Positions 33,295 through 45,349 of a stretch of 64,000 nucleotides of DNA are shown here, piece by piece (within the stretch, counting starts at the first letter, position 1; each line of letters opens with the position of its first letter). The translations under genes were made by a program, and so were the position numbers. Source of the DNA: Erwinia billingiae Eb661 (GTDB lineage: Bacteria > Pseudomonadota > Gammaproteobacteria > Enterobacterales > Enterobacteriaceae); contig NC_014306.1 in NCBI RefSeq assembly GCF_000196615.1, positions 1,674,001 to 1,738,000 of the forward strand. Reading direction: 5' to 3'. The notes beneath the pieces are model-generated. The model was not told where the DNA came from. It did no database searches and was given only the letters and a program-made list of their open reading frames with translations.

Positions 33295-34037
33295 GTTTTG
33301 TCGCTATTATCCCGGCGCGTTTTGCTTCAACGCGCCTGCCGGGTAAACCGCTGGTCGATATCCAGGGTAAACCGATGGTAGTGCATGTGATGGAGCGAGC
33401 GCTGGAATCAGGTGCCGATCGGGTCATTGTCGCTACCGATAATGAACAGGTGGCGCGTGCTGTTGAAGCGGCCGGCGGTGAGGTGTGTATGACCCGCGCC
33501 GATCACCACTCCGGCACGGAACGGTTGGCTGAAGTGATCGATCGCTATCAGTTTGCCGATGACACCATCATCGTGAACGTGCAGGGCGATGAGCCGATGA
33601 TCCCACCGGTTATCATCCGTCAGGTGGCAGAAAACCTGGCCAAAAGCGAAGCCGGCATGGCGACGTTAGCCGTGCCGATTGAGACCGCAGAGGAAGCCTT
33701 CAATCCGAATGCGGTCAAAGTCGTGATGGATGCGAAAGGTTACGCGCTCTATTTTTCCCGGGCTACCATTCCCTGGGATCGTGAGCGTTTTGCCGCCTCC
33801 CGCGAAGAAATCGGCGATACCTTCCTGCGTCACATTGGCATCTACGGCTACCGTGCGGGCTTTATTCGCCGCTATGTCAGCTGGGAGCCGAGTCCGCTGG
33901 AGCACATTGAGCTGCTTGAGCAGCTACGCGTGCTCTGGTATGGCGAAAAAATCCACGTTGCCGTCGCCAAAGCGATCCCAAGCGTTGGTGTCGATACACC
34001 GGAAGATTTGGCCCGCGTGCGCGCGGCTATGCAGTAA
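33291..34037 (+). CDS. kdsB: 3-deoxy-manno-octulosonate cytidylyltransferase
   Basis: This 248-aa enzyme makes CMP-Kdo, the activated sugar for the LPS inner core. The nucleotide-binding start [16 protein letters not shown], the metal-binding [10 protein letters not shown] and the conserved HIGIYGYR region are all present. Length equals E. coli KdsB. With msbA-lpxK upstream it makes a lipid A/Kdo supply block. Confidence 0.98.
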   Translation: MSFVAIIPARFASTRLPGKPLVDIQGKPMVVHVMERALESGADRVIVATDNEQVARAVEAAGGEVCMTRADHHSGTERLAEVIDRYQFADDTIIVNVQGDEPMIPPVIIRQVAENLAKSEAGMATLAVPIETAEEAFNPNAVKVVMDAKGYALYFSRATIPWDRERFAASREEIGDTFLRHIGIYGYRAGFIRRYVSWEPSPLEHIELLEQLRVLWYGEKIHVAVAKAIPSVGVDTPEDLARVRAAMQ

Positions 34038-34044
34038 TCCTGTT

Positions 34045-34077
34045 GGGGCCTTCGCTGGCCCCTTCTCCACTTTTTTT
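34045..34077 (+). terminator. Weak terminator after kdsB
   Basis: GGGGCC and GGCCCC pair around TTCGCT. A run of seven T follows, but only after an 8-nt gap, so efficiency is doubtful. Confidence 0.45.
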
Positions 34078-34090
34078 AAAGGAGGAGGAA

Positions 34091-34984
34091 ATGGAACAAC
34101 TCCGCTCGGAGCTTTCTCTGGTATTGGGCGAAACCCTCAGCCGCCTGGAATGTATCAGTGAACAACCCTGGTCCAGCCTGTATTCGCTCTATGACCAGCA
34201 AGGCCACTCGCTGCCAATGGTGGCAAAATACTTCAATGTCAAAGGCATTGCGGCACAGGAAGCCTATAAGCTTTCGATGCTGGCCAAGGACAGCACCATC
34301 CGTTTGCCGACGGTCTACGGCCTGATCGTCAGCCAGCAACCGCCACAGCATGATGTCTTGCTGATCGAGCGCATGGGCGGCGTGTCGGTTGAAGCGCCAA
34401 CGCGCACGCCGGTCCGCTGGCTGCAGTTGCAGGATCAGATTGTTGCCGCCTTATTGGCATGGCATCGGCTCGACAGCCACGGTCTGGTCGGCAGCGTCGA
34501 CAGCACGCAGGAAAATAACTGGGTTTCCTGGTATGCCCAGCGCGTTGAGGTGATCTGGTCCACGCTCGGGTTTATGCGGCCTGACGCGCTGTCGATGGAA
34601 CACCGGCGCGTGCTCTACCGCAGCCGGGAAAACCTCGGCAATCTGCTGGCGGATTTCAACGATCCTTGCGTGCTGGTTCACGGCAATCTGTCACTGAGCA
34701 GTATGTTGAAAGAGGCGTGGAGCGACCAGTTATTGTCGATGATCAATCCCGGGATGATGCTGTGGGCACCACGGGAATATGAGTTGTTCCGGCTGTGCGA
34801 AGAGGGGCTGGCAGAATCGCTGCTCTTCCATTACCTGAAGCAGGCTCCGGTGGCGGAAGGGTTTGTTGCCCGGCGCTGGCTGTACACGCTGTGGGACGAG
34901 ACTGACCGGCTGATTCATACCGGCCAGTTCGATGCACGCCGTTTTCAACGCGCGGCGGACTCACTGCTCCCCTGGCTCAGTTGA
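34091..34984 (+). CDS. ycbJ: YcbJ, protein-kinase-like fold with degenerate active site
   Basis: This 297-aa protein is full length relative to E. coli YcbJ, whose function is unknown. The sequence looks like the aminoglycoside/fructosamine kinase fold: LLIERMGG near 90-97, LLAWHRLDSHG near 121-131, then CVLVHGNLSLSSML around 193-206, where true kinases have HGDLxxxN. The DFG-equivalent is INPG (218-221), so both usual catalytic aspartates appear replaced. That it is a pseudokinase is my inference. The ATG at 34091 has a strong GGAGGAGG site. Its 3' end overlaps elyC by 24 bp, tail to tail. Confidence 0.85.
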   Translation: MEQLRSELSLVLGETLSRLECISEQPWSSLYSLYDQQGHSLPMVAKYFNVKGIAAQEAYKLSMLAKDSTIRLPTVYGLIVSQQPPQHDVLLIERMGGVSVEAPTRTPVRWLQLQDQIVAALLAWHRLDSHGLVGSVDSTQENNWVSWYAQRVEVIWSTLGFMRPDALSMEHRRVLYRSRENLGNLLADFNDPCVLVHGNLSLSSMLKEAWSDQLLSMINPGMMLWAPREYELFRLCEEGLAESLLFHYLKQAPVAEGFVARRWLYTLWDETDRLIHTGQFDARRFQRAADSLLPWLS

Positions 34985-35749
34985 GGCCCCATCCCCGGAG
35001 GTCAGCCGTTGCCAGCCTCTTCCCAACCACTCATAAATCGCCCGATCGCTGTGACCCAGCCACAATGGCGACGGAATTGCGCGTTCCCAGACATTCAACG
35101 GTGAGTCAATAGCCAGCTGATTGGCTGGCGCCGGTAGAGGATCCAGTCCCTGCTGTTGGAAAAAGATCATCGCTCGCGGCAGGTGTGAGGCGGATGTCAC
35201 CAGCAGGAAGGGTGTTTTTCCCACCACCTTAGCCACTTCAGCCGCTTCCTGTCGGGTATCCCTCGGTTTATCAAGCGTCACGATCGCACTCAGTGGCACG
35301 CCTAGTGACTGGGCGACGCGGGACGTGACTTCGGCAGAGCTGACCGGATTGTTCTGCGCCGCCGCACCGGTAAAGATCAATTTGGCTCCCGGATTCTCCC
35401 GCCATAAGCGGATCCCTTCAACCAGCCGCGGCAAACTGTTGTTGATCATATTGGAGCCAGGCGCCCAGTCAGGATTCCAGGTGTATCCACCGCCCAGCAC
35501 CACCACATAGCCGACTTTTTGCTGATTCTGCCAGGTGGGATAGCGGTTTTCGGTCGGCGCAAGCAGGTTGTCCGCCACCGGTTGCAGGCTTAACAGCGCC
35601 AACAGCAGGCAGGCAGCAGAGAGGATAATTTTGCCGGTTTTCTGCCAGCGGCTGAACCAGAGCAACAAAAGCGCAATTGCCATCAACACAATCAGCAAAG
35701 GCAAGGGCAGCAACAGCCCACCGACGAGTTTTTTTAACGCAAAAAGCAT
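34961..35749 (-). CDS. elyC: ElyC, DUF218 envelope biogenesis factor
   Basis: This 262-aa membrane protein has two N-terminal helices (about residues 8-30 and 36-56) and a periplasmic DUF218 domain starting YVVVLGGGYTWNPDWAPGS, with the later motif VTSASHLPRAMIFFQQQ. E. coli ElyC is needed for peptidoglycan synthesis at low temperature and affects enterobacterial common antigen carrier use. It is a single gene read against ycbJ and divergent from cmoM. Confidence 0.93.
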   Translation of the reverse strand: MLFALKKLVGGLLLPLPLLIVLMAIALLLLWFSRWQKTGKIILSAACLLLALLSLQPVADNLLAPTENRYPTWQNQQKVGYVVVLGGGYTWNPDWAPGSNMINNSLPRLVEGIRLWRENPGAKLIFTGAAAQNNPVSSAEVTSRVAQSLGVPLSAIVTLDKPRDTRQEAAEVAKVVGKTPFLLVTSASHLPRAMIFFQQQGLDPLPAPANQLAIDSPLNVWERAIPSPLWLGHSDRAIYEWLGRGWQRLTSGDGASTEPGEQ

Positions 35750-35875
35750 GAAAACGGACTCCTTTTGTCCGAAAAAACACCACCCGAGAGCCTGGCGATG
35801 ACTGAAAGGTTCATTCCTGGTCAGTGTATGTCAAAATAGCCGCCAGTTTCACCCACTCAGCCGCCGGGAACCCGA

Positions 35876-36664
35876 ATGCAGGATCGCAACTTTGATGATA
35901 TAGCCGAAAAATTTTCGAAGAATATCTACGGTACCACCAAAGGGCGGATCCGCCAGGCGATTGTCTGGCAGGCGCTGGAAGAGATCCTCGCCAGCCTGCC
36001 GGAAGGGCCACTCAACGTGCTGGATGCCGGCGGTGGAGAAGGGCAGATGAGCTGTGGCCTGGCAGCCCGAGGTCATCAGGTCTTACTCTGCGATCTCTCC
36101 GCTGAGATGTTGCAACGCGCAGAGGCTCATGCCGAAGAAAAAGGTGTGAGCGGGAACATGCAATTCAAACAAATTAGCGCGCAACAGGTCGGTCAACATT
36201 TGGATAAGCCGGCCGATCTGGTATTGTTTCACGCGGTGCTTGAATGGGTCGCCGAGCCTGAAGCCATCTTAAAAGCACTGTATGATGTGCTGGCCCCGGG
36301 CGGCGTGCTGTCGCTGATGTTTTATAACGTCAATGGCCTGATAATGCAGACGCTGGTGCTGGGCAACTTCGGTTATATGCAGGCTGACCTGAAGAAACGC
36401 AAACGAAAAACGCTGTCGCCTGACTTCCCACGTGAACCTGAGCAGGTTTATCGCTGGTTAGAAGCAGCAGGCTTTACAGTGGAAACCAAGACCGGGATCC
36501 GCGTTTTTCATGACTATATGCGTGACAAGAACAAGCAATCTGAACGTTTTGAGGAAGTTCTGCAGCAGGAATTACGCTTCTGCCGCCAGGAGCCATTTTT
36601 AAGTTTGGGCCGTTATATCCACGTGACCGCGCGGAAACCCATAAACAGGACGAACCATGAGTGA
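35876..36664 (+). CDS. cmoM: tRNA 5-carboxymethoxyuridine methyltransferase CmoM
   Basis: This 262-aa class I SAM methyltransferase (formerly SmtA) methylates cmo5U34 to mcmo5U34 in some tRNAs. The SAM loop is [10 protein letters not shown] (about 48-57), and [11 protein letters not shown] carries the motif IV region. The N-terminus [20 protein letters not shown] matches E. coli, fixing the ATG at 35876. It overlaps mukF by 8 bp and heads the muk operon. Confidence 0.96.
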   Translation: MQDRNFDDIAEKFSKNIYGTTKGRIRQAIVWQALEEILASLPEGPLNVLDAGGGEGQMSCGLAARGHQVLLCDLSAEMLQRAEAHAEEKGVSGNMQFKQISAQQVGQHLDKPADLVLFHAVLEWVAEPEAILKALYDVLAPGGVLSLMFYNVNGLIMQTLVLGNFGYMQADLKKRKRKTLSPDFPREPEQVYRWLEAAGFTVETKTGIRVFHDYMRDKNKQSERFEEVLQQELRFCRQEPFLSLGRYIHVTARKPINRTNHE

Positions 36665-37979
36665 ATTTTCCCAGACTGTACCGGAACTGGTCGCCTGGGC
36701 GCGAAAAAATGACTTTTCCGTCACGTTGCCTACCGAACGTCTGACGTTTTTGCTGGCGATTGCCACCCTGAACGGGGAGCGCATGGATGGCGAAATGAGC
36801 GAAGGCGAATTGACCGATGCCTTCCGTCACGTCAGTGAAGGGTTTGAACAGACCAGCGAAACCGTTGGTGTGCGAGCCAATAACGCCATCAACGATATGG
36901 TGCGTCAGCGCCTGCTTAACCGCTTTGTCAGTGAACAGGCCGATGGCAACGCCATCTATCGCCTGACGCCGCTGGCCATCGGCATTACGGATTACTACAT
37001 CCGCCAGCGTGAGTTCTCAACGCTGCGGCTGTCGATGCAGCTGTCGATTGTTGCCGGCGAGCTGAAGCGCGCTGCCGATGCGGCCGATGAAGACGGTGAC
37101 GAATTCCACTGGCATCGCAACGTTTTCGCCCCGCTGAAATACTCGGTGGCAGAAATCTTCGACAGCATCGATATCACCCAGCGAACCATGGATGAACAGC
37201 AGCAGGCGGTGAAAGACGATATCGCCCAGCTGTTGAACAAAGACTGGCGCGCGGCCATTTCCAGCTGTGAAATGCTGCTGAATGAAACCTCCGGCACGCT
37301 GCGCGAATTGCAGGACACGCTGGAGGCGGCAGGCGATAAGCTGCAGGCCAATCTGTTACGCATTCAGGATGCCACGCTGAGCAGCCCGGACCTCGGCTTT
37401 ATCGATAAGCTGGTGTACGACCTGCAAAACAAGCTGGACCGCATTATCAGCTGGGGACAGCAGGCGATTGACCTGTGGATCGGCTATGACCGTCACGTGC
37501 ACAAATTCATCCGTACCGCCATCGATATGGATAAAAACCGCGTCTTCGCTCAACGCTTGCGCAAGTCTGTGCAAACCTATTTCGATCATCCCTGGGCATT
37601 GACCTATGCCAATGCTGAACGCCTGTATGACATGCGTGATGAAGAACTGGCGTTGCGCAGTGAGGAAGTGACCGGTGAACTGCCTTCCGAACTTGAATAC
37701 GAAGAGTTTAACGAAATTCGTGAACAGCTGGCCGCGATGATTGAAGAAGCGCTGGCCATCTATAAAGCCCAACAGAAACCGCTCAATCTGGGCACAGTGA
37801 TGCGTGATTACCTGGTGCAGTATCCCCGGGCACGACACTTCGACGTGGCGCGTATTGTCGTCGATCAGGCCGTCCGCTTAGGCGTGGCCGAAGCAGATTT
37901 CTCCGGCTTGTCAGCAGAATGGCAGGTCATTAATGATTACGGAGCCAAGGTGCAGGCGCATGTCATCGACAAATATTGA
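36657..37979 (+). CDS. mukF: Condensin kleisin subunit MukF
   Basis: This 440-aa kleisin of the MukBEF condensin matches E. coli MukF in length. The N-terminal winged-helix dimerisation domain (about 1-115), a helical middle that binds MukE, and a C-terminal winged helix that contacts the MukB head are recognisable by alignment with the family. It overlaps cmoM at its start and mukE at its end, giving tight translational coupling for a complex of fixed stoichiometry. Confidence 0.97.
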   Translation: MSEFSQTVPELVAWARKNDFSVTLPTERLTFLLAIATLNGERMDGEMSEGELTDAFRHVSEGFEQTSETVGVRANNAINDMVRQRLLNRFVSEQADGNAIYRLTPLAIGITDYYIRQREFSTLRLSMQLSIVAGELKRAADAADEDGDEFHWHRNVFAPLKYSVAEIFDSIDITQRTMDEQQQAVKDDIAQLLNKDWRAAISSCEMLLNETSGTLRELQDTLEAAGDKLQANLLRIQDATLSSPDLGFIDKLVYDLQNKLDRIISWGQQAIDLWIGYDRHVHKFIRTAIDMDKNRVFAQRLRKSVQTYFDHPWALTYANAERLYDMRDEELALRSEEVTGELPSELEYEEFNEIREQLAAMIEEALAIYKAQQKPLNLGTVMRDYLVQYPRARHFDVARIVVDQAVRLGVAEADFSGLSAEWQVINDYGAKVQAHVIDKY

Positions 37980-38682
37980 ACAAGTGATGCCGGTTAAACT
38001 GGCACAGGCGCTGGCCAATTCTCTTTTCCCGGCGCTGGACAGCCAGTTACGTTCCGGTCGCCATATTGGCATTGAAGAGCTGGATCAACATGCTTTCCTG
38101 ATGGATTATCAGGAGTATCTGGAAGAGTTTTACGCGCGTTACAACGTTGAGTTGATCCGTGCCCCGGAAGGCTTCTTCTATCTGCGTCCCCGCTCCACCA
38201 CGCTGATCCCGCGTTCGGTCCTTTCCGAGCTGGATATGATGGTGGGCAAAATCCTGTGTTATCTCTACCTGAGCCCGGAACGTCTGGCGAATGAAGGCAT
38301 CTTCACCCAGCAGGAGCTTTATGATGAGCTGCTGTCGCTGGCTGATGAAAGCAAGCTGATGAAGTTCGTTAACCAGCGCTCAACCGGTTCCGATCTCGAT
38401 CGGCAAAAGTTGCAGGAAAAAATGCGCGCTTCCCTTAACCGTCTGCGCCGCCTTGGCATGGTGTGGTTTATGGGTAATGACAGCAGCAAATTCCGCATTA
38501 TTGAGTCGGTATTCCGCTTTGGTGCGGATGTGCGGAGCGGCGACGATGCCCGCGAAGCGCAGCTGAGAATGATCCGGGATGGCGAAGCGATGCCGATTGA
38601 AGGTGGCCTGGCGCTGAATGATGAAAGCGAAGAGGATGATGAGGCGCAGAGCCCGTCGTCGGACAACGCGGAGAACGAGTAA
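37960..38682 (+). CDS. mukE: Condensin subunit MukE
   Basis: This 240-aa tandem winged-helix protein binds MukF and regulates MukB loading. The core from [20 protein letters not shown] to [16 protein letters not shown] is nearly the E. coli sequence, and the C-terminus is acidic (about 223-240). I chose ATG 37960, which gives MSSTNIEQV with AAGG 9 nt upstream and a 20-bp overlap with mukF. A start at 37987 is an alternative. The mukB ATG follows the stop directly. Confidence 0.95.
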   Translation: MSSTNIEQVMPVKLAQALANSLFPALDSQLRSGRHIGIEELDQHAFLMDYQEYLEEFYARYNVELIRAPEGFFYLRPRSTTLIPRSVLSELDMMVGKILCYLYLSPERLANEGIFTQQELYDELLSLADESKLMKFVNQRSTGSDLDRQKLQEKMRASLNRLRRLGMVWFMGNDSSKFRIIESVFRFGADVRSGDDAREAQLRMIRDGEAMPIEGGLALNDESEEDDEAQSPSSDNAENE

Positions 38683-41600
38683 ATGATTGAACGCGGAAAA
38701 TTTCGCTCGCTGACCCTGGTTAACTGGAACGGTTTTTTTGCCCGCACCTTTGACCTGGATGAGCTGGTTACCACGCTTTCCGGCGGTAACGGCGCCGGTA
38801 AGTCTACCACCATGGCGGCCTTTATCACGGCGCTGATCCCCGATCTGACCCTGCTGCACTTCCGTAACACCACCGAAGCGGGAGCCACCTCCGGCTCGCG
38901 TGACAAAGGTTTACACGGAAAGCTGCGTCCTGGCGTCTGTTACGCCGCGCTGGACGTGGTGAATTCCCTGCATCAGCGCGTGATTGTCGGTGTGCGTCTG
39001 CAGCAGGTTGCCGGTCGCGATCGTAAAGTCGATATCAAGCCTTTCAGCATTCACGGCCTGCCGATGTCGATCAACCCGACGGAAATCCTGACGGAAACGG
39101 TCAATGCCCGTCAGGCCCGCGTTCTGCCGCTGAGCGAACTGAAAGACAAGTTCGAAGCGATGGAAAGCGTGCAGTTTAAGCAGTTTAACTCGATCACTGA
39201 TTACCACTCGCTGATGTTCGATCTGGGCATTGTGGCGCGTCGTCTGCGCTCAGCCGCCGATCGCAGCAAATACTATCGCCTGATCGAAGCCTCGCTGTAT
39301 GGCGGTATCTCCAGCGCCATTACCCGATCGCTGCGTGATTACCTGCTGCCGGAAAACAGCGGCGTGCGTAAGGCCTTCCAGGATATGGAAGCCGCGCTGC
39401 GCGAGAACCGCATGACGCTGGAAGCGATTCGCGTCACCCAGTCCGACCGCGATCTGTTTAAGCACCTGATCTCCGAAGCAACCAGCTATGTTGCTGCGGA
39501 CTATATGCGTCATGCTAACGAACGCCGCATCCACCTTGACGGCGCGTTATTGAACCGTAATGAGCTGTTCACCAGCCGCAAGCAGTTAAAAGCGGAGCAG
39601 TATCGCCATGTTGAAATGGCTCGCGAACTGGCTGAGCACAACGGAGCAGAAAGCGATCTCGAAACCGATTACCAGAGCGCCAGCGACCACCTTAACCTGG
39701 TGCAGACGGCAATGCGTCAGCAGGAAAAAATCGAGCGCTATGAAGGCGATATCGATGAGCTGACCTACCGTCTTGAAGAGCAGAATGAAGTTGTCGCTGA
39801 AGCCCGTGAAGTGCAGGAAGAGAATGAAGCCCGCAGCGAAGCCGCTGAACTGGAAGTCGATGAGCTGAAAAGTCAGCTGGCCGATTACCAGCAGGCGCTG
39901 GACGTGCAGCAAACCCGCGCTATCCAGTATCAGCAAGCGTTGCAGGCGCTGCAGCGCGCGCAGGAAATCTGCCGGGTTGCCGAACTGACCGTCGACAATG
40001 CCGAAGAGTGGCAGGAAACCTTCCGTGCGAAAGAGCAGGAAGCGACCGACAAGTTATTGCAGCTTGAACAGAAAATGAGCGTGGCGCAGGCTGCTCACAG
40101 TCAGTTCGAGCAGGCTTTTGAGCTGGTGGGCCGCATTGCCGGACCGGTCAGTCGTTCCGACGCGTATCACACCGGCCGCGAATTGCTTCGCGATGCCAGC
40201 AATCAGCGTTATCACGCCGAGCAGTTGCAGTCCTTACGTTCCCGCGTGGCCGAGATGGAACAGCGACTGCGTGAACAGCAGGATGCAGAACGGTTACTGA
40301 ATGAGTTCTGTAAGCGTCACGGGCAACAGTTTGAGCCGCAGGATCTGGAAGGCTATCAGTACGAGCTTGAAGCCCGTATTGAACAGCTGTCCGAAAGCGT
40401 GTCTGAAGCGGGCGAACGTCGCATGGAAATGCGTCAGGAGCTTGAACAGGTGCGTGAACGCATTGCCCGTCTGACCAAACAGGCTCCTCAGTGGCATGCC
40501 GCGCAGGATATTCTTAGCCAGCTGAACGAGCAAACCGGTCAGGAGCTGGAGAGCGGTCAGCAGGTGACCGAGTACATGCAGCAGCTGCTGGAGCGCGAGC
40601 GCGAAACCACCGTTGAACGCGACGAAGTTTCGGCCCGTAAACGCGAAGTTGAAAAACAGGTCGAGCGTCTGAGCCAGCCTGGCGGCGCTGAAGATGGCCG
40701 TATGACCCATCTGGCCGAGCGTTTTGGCGGCGTGCTGCTGTCAGAAATTTATGACGACGTCACCATCGACGATGCGCCGTACTTCTCCGCGCTGTATGGC
40801 CCGGCCCGTCACGGTATCGTGGTGCCCGATCTGTCACTGGTGCAGGATCTGCTGGACGGTCTGGAAGACTGCCCGGAAGACCTTTATCTGATCGAAGGGG
40901 ACCCGCAGTCGTTCGATGACAGCGTATTTAACGTTGAAGAGCTGCAAAAAGCGGTAGTGGTGAAGTCAGGCGATCGCCAGTGGCGTTACTCGCGCTTCCC
41001 TAAAGTGCCGTTGTTTGGTCGTGCTGCCCGTGAAAATCAGCTGGATCTGTTACATGCCGAACGCGAAACGCTGGCAGAACGCTATGCCACGCTGTCGTTT
41101 GACGTGCAGAAAACGCAGCGTCTGCACCAGTCGTTCAGCCGTTTTATCGGTAGCCATTTAGCCGTCGCCTTTGAGTCGGATCCGGAAGCCGAGCTGCGTT
41201 TACTGAACCTGCGTCGCGGTGAACTCGAACGTGGCCAGGCCGCGCATGAAACGGAAAACCAGCAGCAGCGTCAGCAGTTTGATCAGGCGAAAGAGGGCGT
41301 CGCCCAGCTTAACCGCCTGATGCCACGCGTCAGCCTGCTGCAGGATGAAACCCTGCAGGATCGTTATGACGAACTGCTTGAGCGTCTGGATGAAGCACAG
41401 GAAGCCGCGCGTTTCCTGCAGCAGCATGGTGCGCAACTGGCGAAACTGGAACCGCTGATCTCAGTGCTGCAGAGCGATCCGGAACAGCACGAACAGTTGA
41501 AGCTGGATTATCAGCAGGCGCAGCAGGTTCAGCGCGATGCCCGCCAGCAAGCCTTTGCCATGACCGAAGTGGTGCAGCGTCGCGCGCACTTTGGCTATGT

Positions 41601-43146
41601 CGATTCCGCCGGCATGCTCGACGGTAACAGCGACCTGAATGAGAAGCTGCGTAAGCGTCTTGAGCAGGCCGAATCCGATCGTACCCGTGCCCGCGAGCAG
41701 CTGCGCGGTCATCAGGCGCAGTTTACCCAGTATTCTCAGGTGCTGGCGTCACTGAAAAGTTCTTACGATGCCAAGCGCGACATGCTGAAAGAACTTCAGC
41801 AAGAGATGCAGGATATCGGTGTGCAGGCAGATGCCAGCGCGGAAGAGCGCGCGCGTCTGCGCCGTGATGAACTCTATGCTGCGCTAAGCAATAACCGCGC
41901 CCGTCGCAATCAGTTGGAAAAGCAGATCACCTTCTGCGAAGCCGAAATGGACGCGCTGCAGAAAAAACTGAAGCGTGTCGAGCGCGATTACCATCAGGGC
42001 CGCGAGCAGGTTGTTCATGCCAAGGCGGGTTGGGTCGCGGTGTTACGCCTGGTGAAAGACAATGGCGTTGAGCGCCGTCTCCATCGTCGTGAACTCTCTT
42101 ACCTCGGCGGTGATGAGCTGCGTTCAATGTCGGATAAGGCGTTAGGTGCGCTGCGTCTGGCAGTGGCCGATAACGAACATCTGCGCGACGTGCTGCGTTT
42201 GTCCGAAGATCCAAAACGGCCAGAGCGTAAGATTCAGTTCTTCATCGCTGTTTATCAGCATCTGCGTGAACGCATCCGTCAGGACATCATCCGTACCGAC
42301 GATCCGGTCGAAGCGATTGAGCAGATGGAGATTGAACTTGGCCGTCTGACCGAAGAGTTAACCGCGCGCGAACAGATGCTGGCTATCAGCTCCCGCAGCG
42401 TGTCTAACATTATTCGTAAGACCATTCAGCGTGAGCAAAACCGTATTCGCCAGCTGAACCAGGGCCTGCAGGCCGTGAGCTTCGGCCAGGTGAAGAGCGT
42501 CCGTCTGAACGTTAACGTCCGCGAGGCGCATTCCACGCTGCTGGACGTATTGTCTGAACAGCATGAAGCGCATCAGGATCTGTTTAACAGCAATCGCCTG
42601 ACCTTCTCAGAAGCGCTGGCTAAGCTGTATCAGCGCCTGAATCCACAGATTGATATGGGCCAGCGTACGCCGCAAACCATTGGTGAAGAGCTGCTGGATT
42701 ACCGTAACTACCTGGAAATGGAGGTTGAGGTAAACCGAGGATCTGATGGCTGGTTGCGTGCGGAAAGTGGTGCGTTGTCAACCGGTGAAGCGATCGGGAC
42801 CGGGATGTCGATTCTGGTGATGGTCGTGCAGAGCTGGGAAGAAGAGTCTCGCCGCCTGCGCGGAAAAGATATCTCACCGTGCCGCCTACTGTTCCTCGAT
42901 GAAGCTGCGCGACTGGATGCCAAGTCGATCGCCACGCTGTTTGAGCTGTGCGATCGTCTGGAAATGCAGCTGATTATCGCCGCGCCAGAGAATATCAGTC
43001 CTGAGAAGGGCACGACGTATAAACTGGTGCGTAAAGTGGTCAATAACATTGAACACGTTCACGTCGTCGGCCTGCGCGGCTTTGCCGCCGAGCCAACCGC
43101 CGCGAATTCCTCCACACCTGAGGAAGATCAACAGGCTTCTTCATAA
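38683..43146 (+). CDS. mukB: Condensin SMC-like ATPase MukB
   Basis: This 1487-aa SMC-type ATPase organises the chromosome. The N-terminal head has Walker [10 protein letters not shown] at 34-42. Long coiled coils (about 300-640 and 800-1150) flank a central hinge. The C-terminal head has the signature [12 protein letters not shown] and Walker B in [13 protein letters not shown] near 1400. One residue longer than E. coli MukB. It is the last gene of cmoM-mukFEB and is followed by a strong terminator. Confidence 0.98.
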   Translation: MIERGKFRSLTLVNWNGFFARTFDLDELVTTLSGGNGAGKSTTMAAFITALIPDLTLLHFRNTTEAGATSGSRDKGLHGKLRPGVCYAALDVVNSLHQRVIVGVRLQQVAGRDRKVDIKPFSIHGLPMSINPTEILTETVNARQARVLPLSELKDKFEAMESVQFKQFNSITDYHSLMFDLGIVARRLRSAADRSKYYRLIEASLYGGISSAITRSLRDYLLPENSGVRKAFQDMEAALRENRMTLEAIRVTQSDRDLFKHLISEATSYVAADYMRHANERRIHLDGALLNRNELFTSRKQLKAEQYRHVEMARELAEHNGAESDLETDYQSASDHLNLVQTAMRQQEKIERYEGDIDELTYRLEEQNEVVAEAREVQEENEARSEAAELEVDELKSQLADYQQALDVQQTRAIQYQQALQALQRAQEICRVAELTVDNAEEWQETFRAKEQEATDKLLQLEQKMSVAQAAHSQFEQAFELVGRIAGPVSRSDAYHTGRELLRDASNQRYHAEQLQSLRSRVAEMEQRLREQQDAERLLNEFCKRHGQQFEPQDLEGYQYELEARIEQLSESVSEAGERRMEMRQELEQVRERIARLTKQAPQWHAAQDILSQLNEQTGQELESGQQVTEYMQQLLERERETTVERDEVSARKREVEKQVERLSQPGGAEDGRMTHLAERFGGVLLSEIYDDVTIDDAPYFSALYGPARHGIVVPDLSLVQDLLDGLEDCPEDLYLIEGDPQSFDDSVFNVEELQKAVVVKSGDRQWRYSRFPKVPLFGRAARENQLDLLHAERETLAERYATLSFDVQKTQRLHQSFSRFIGSHLAVAFESDPEAELRLLNLRRGELERGQAAHETENQQQRQQFDQAKEGVAQLNRLMPRVSLLQDETLQDRYDELLERLDEAQEAARFLQQHGAQLAKLEPLISVLQSDPEQHEQLKLDYQQAQQVQRDARQQAFAMTEVVQRRAHFGYVDSAGMLDGNSDLNEKLRKRLEQAESDRTRAREQLRGHQAQFTQYSQVLASLKSSYDAKRDMLKELQQEMQDIGVQADASAEERARLRRDELYAALSNNRARRNQLEKQITFCEAEMDALQKKLKRVERDYHQGREQVVHAKAGWVAVLRLVKDNGVERRLHRRELSYLGGDELRSMSDKALGALRLAVADNEHLRDVLRLSEDPKRPERKIQFFIAVYQHLRERIRQDIIRTDDPVEAIEQMEIELGRLTEELTAREQMLAISSRSVSNIIRKTIQREQNRIRQLNQGLQAVSFGQVKSVRLNVNVREAHSTLLDVLSEQHEAHQDLFNSNRLTFSEALAKLYQRLNPQIDMGQRTPQTIGEELLDYRNYLEMEVEVNRGSDGWLRAESGALSTGEAIGTGMSILVMVVQSWEEESRRLRGKDISPCRLLFLDEAARLDAKSIATLFELCDRLEMQLIIAAPENISPEKGTTYKLVRKVVNNIEHVHVVGLRGFAAEPTAANSSTPEEDQQASS

Positions 43147-43200
43147 GAAAATCTCAACCGGCAGATATAGTAAAAAGTCGGGCAGCGGTTTATTCTACCC

Positions 43201-43242
43201 AACGGCATTGGCTGTATTTACAGCGAATGCCGTTTTCTTTTT
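43201..43242 (+). terminator. Terminator of the muk operon
   Basis: AACGGCATTGGCTGT and ACAGCGAATGCCGTT pair over 15 positions with one mismatch around ATTT, followed by TTTTCTTTTTCT. Confidence 0.88.
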
Positions 43243-43312
43243 CTATACTGATAACAATGACTAATAAACAGGTGATCGCCATCTGTTTTGGCACTTAACC
43301 AGGGAGCAAGGG

Positions 43313-45163
43313 ATGTTGCTGATGAAAACGAATTCTGCAAGGTTGGCACTGTTTAGTGCTTGCCTGGTGCTTGCCGGTCAGATGCAACCCGCATTGGCAG
43401 GTATTCCGCCTGTATCCGCGCCTGTAACGGCAACCTATACCCCATCGCAGGCCCAGCGACATCTGCTGGCCACGCTTCCTGCTGGTTATAAACCGTTTTA
43501 TCTGACGACCCTGGCTTCGCTGTATGCGACCCAGGGCATGCAGCCACTGTGGCAGGATCGGCAGGCTGTGCAGCAGTTCCAGCAGCAACTGGCTGAAGTG
43601 GCCATTTCTGGCGTGCAGCCGCAGTTTAATCTGTGGGTTAAACTGCTGACCGATCCTTCTATTACGGGAATGGCGCGTGATGTCGTGCTGTCTGATGCGA
43701 TGCTGGGCTATCTGCAGTTTGTCTCCACGGTGCCCGCCAAAGGGGAAACCTGGCTGTACAGCAACGTGCCCTATAAGCTGGAAGTGCCCACGCTGTCGGT
43801 GATTAATCAGTGGCAGAGAGCGGTTGAACACGGTGGAACCAATGCCTTTGTCACCTCGCTTGCGCCGCAGCACCCGCAATATGTTCTGATGCATCAGGCG
43901 CTGAAAACGCTGCTGGCAGATAATCATCCCTGGCCGCAGCTGGCCGCGAAACAGACCCTGAAGCCGGGACAACTGAGTGATGATGTTCCTGCACTGAGGG
44001 CAATTCTTGCGCGCACCGGAATGATGACCGCCAGCGCCGAAGGACCGAAGCCGACCGATGAACCCGTCCCGACCACCAGCGTACCGGCGTCTTTCGTGGA
44101 TGAAGAGATAGCCTCGACACCTGCACCTAAGCCGGTTGATGAGCAGGCGACCGTCAGTCCTTCCGCCACGCCGCTGCCGGAAAATCCCAATGCCGCCAAC
44201 ACGCCTGAGCTGGCCGGTCAGGTGCAGGGAAATGCCGTGCCCGCCGACCCAACGCATATTTATTCTGCTGAGCTGGTCGAAGCAGTAAAACGCTTCCAAC
44301 GCTGGCAGGGGCTTGAGCCGGATGGTGCGATTGGCCCACGGACCCGTGAATGGCTGAACGTTTCGCCGCAGCTTCGTGCTTCTCTGCTTGCGCTGAATAT
44401 TCAGCGTTTGCGTCTGTTGCCTGATGATATGCATAACGGGATTATGGTGAATATCCCGAACTACTCGCTGATCTATTATCTCAACGGCAGTCAGATCCTG
44501 GCGTCGAGGGTTATTGTGGGCCGACCAGACCGCAAAACGCCTCTGATGCGCAGCGCACTGAATAACGTGGTGCTTAACCCGCCATGGAATGTGCCGACTA
44601 CGCTGGTCCGTCAGGATATTGTGCCGAAAGTGAAGCAGGACCCGGCTTATCTCTATAAACATAACTACACCTTGCTCTCTGGCTGGAGCAATGATGCGGA
44701 AGTCATCGATCCGTCGATGATCGACTGGCGGATGGTTTCAGCGGCGTCATTCCCTTACCGCATACGTCAGGCGCCGGGTGCAACGAATTCGCTGGGAAGG
44801 TATAAGTTCAATATGCCTAGCTCAGATGCCATCTATCTGCACGATACGCCGAACCATAACCTGTTCCAGAAAGACATCAGGGCGCTGAGTTCAGGCTGTG
44901 TCCGTGTCAATAAAGCGTCTGATTTGGCCAACCTGCTGTTACAGGATGCGGGATGGAATGACACGCGCATTTCCAGCACGCTGAAAGAAGGTGACACCCG
45001 CTACGTGCCGATTCGTCATCGCATTCCTGTCAATCTTTACTACCTGACGGCATGGGTGGCGGATGACGGTAAGGCGCAATATCGTACAGATATTTACAAT
45101 TATGATATGACGGCGCGTTCTGGCGTGCAGAGTATGGCTGCTGCTGGTCAATTAATGCTCTAA
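43313..45163 (+). CDS. ldtD: L,D-transpeptidase LdtD
   Basis: This 616-aa periplasmic enzyme (YcbB) forms 3-3 crosslinks in peptidoglycan and bypasses PBPs under stress. It has a signal peptide (about 1-29), a scaffold domain, a peptidoglycan-binding domain ([20 protein letters not shown] near 323-342) and a YkuD catalytic domain with HDTPNHN (His510) and ALSSGCVRV (Cys529). A Pro/Thr/Ala-rich linker (about 240-310) is longer than in E. coli, though total length is close (615). The ATG at 43313 has GGGAG 7 nt upstream. Confidence 0.95.
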   Translation: MLLMKTNSARLALFSACLVLAGQMQPALAGIPPVSAPVTATYTPSQAQRHLLATLPAGYKPFYLTTLASLYATQGMQPLWQDRQAVQQFQQQLAEVAISGVQPQFNLWVKLLTDPSITGMARDVVLSDAMLGYLQFVSTVPAKGETWLYSNVPYKLEVPTLSVINQWQRAVEHGGTNAFVTSLAPQHPQYVLMHQALKTLLADNHPWPQLAAKQTLKPGQLSDDVPALRAILARTGMMTASAEGPKPTDEPVPTTSVPASFVDEEIASTPAPKPVDEQATVSPSATPLPENPNAANTPELAGQVQGNAVPADPTHIYSAELVEAVKRFQRWQGLEPDGAIGPRTREWLNVSPQLRASLLALNIQRLRLLPDDMHNGIMVNIPNYSLIYYLNGSQILASRVIVGRPDRKTPLMRSALNNVVLNPPWNVPTTLVRQDIVPKVKQDPAYLYKHNYTLLSGWSNDAEVIDPSMIDWRMVSAASFPYRIRQAPGATNSLGRYKFNMPSSDAIYLHDTPNHNLFQKDIRALSSGCVRVNKASDLANLLLQDAGWNDTRISSTLKEGDTRYVPIRHRIPVNLYYLTAWVADDGKAQYRTDIYNYDMTARSGVQSMAAAGQLML

Positions 45164-45263
45164 TGGTTGATTCTTCAGGTGTTCCGGCTCAGGGAAAACT
45201 GGGCCGGTCACCTCGGCTTCCAGACAGGTGTTGATATTTGCCGAAGCTGTCACATTTCCCCGG

Positions 45264-45292
45264 TTGACTCAGCTATTCTCCCCGGTTATGGT
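45264..45292 (+). promoter_or_regulatory. Candidate mepK promoter
   Basis: TTGACT (45264-45269) and TATGGT (45287-45292) are separated by exactly 17 bp, giving a leader of about 50 nt before mepK. Confidence 0.5.
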
Positions 45293-45349
45293 TCCAAACG
45301 GTAACCATTTTGCACCATTTCAGAACATTTAGCCGGGTAATACAGATTA

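Noticed and set aside
43295..44662. A 455-codon open frame antisense to ldtD
   Set aside because: It is rich in Arg, His and Gln as expected of a shadow frame, lacks a ribosome site, resembles no family, and lies opposite a well-conserved enzyme.
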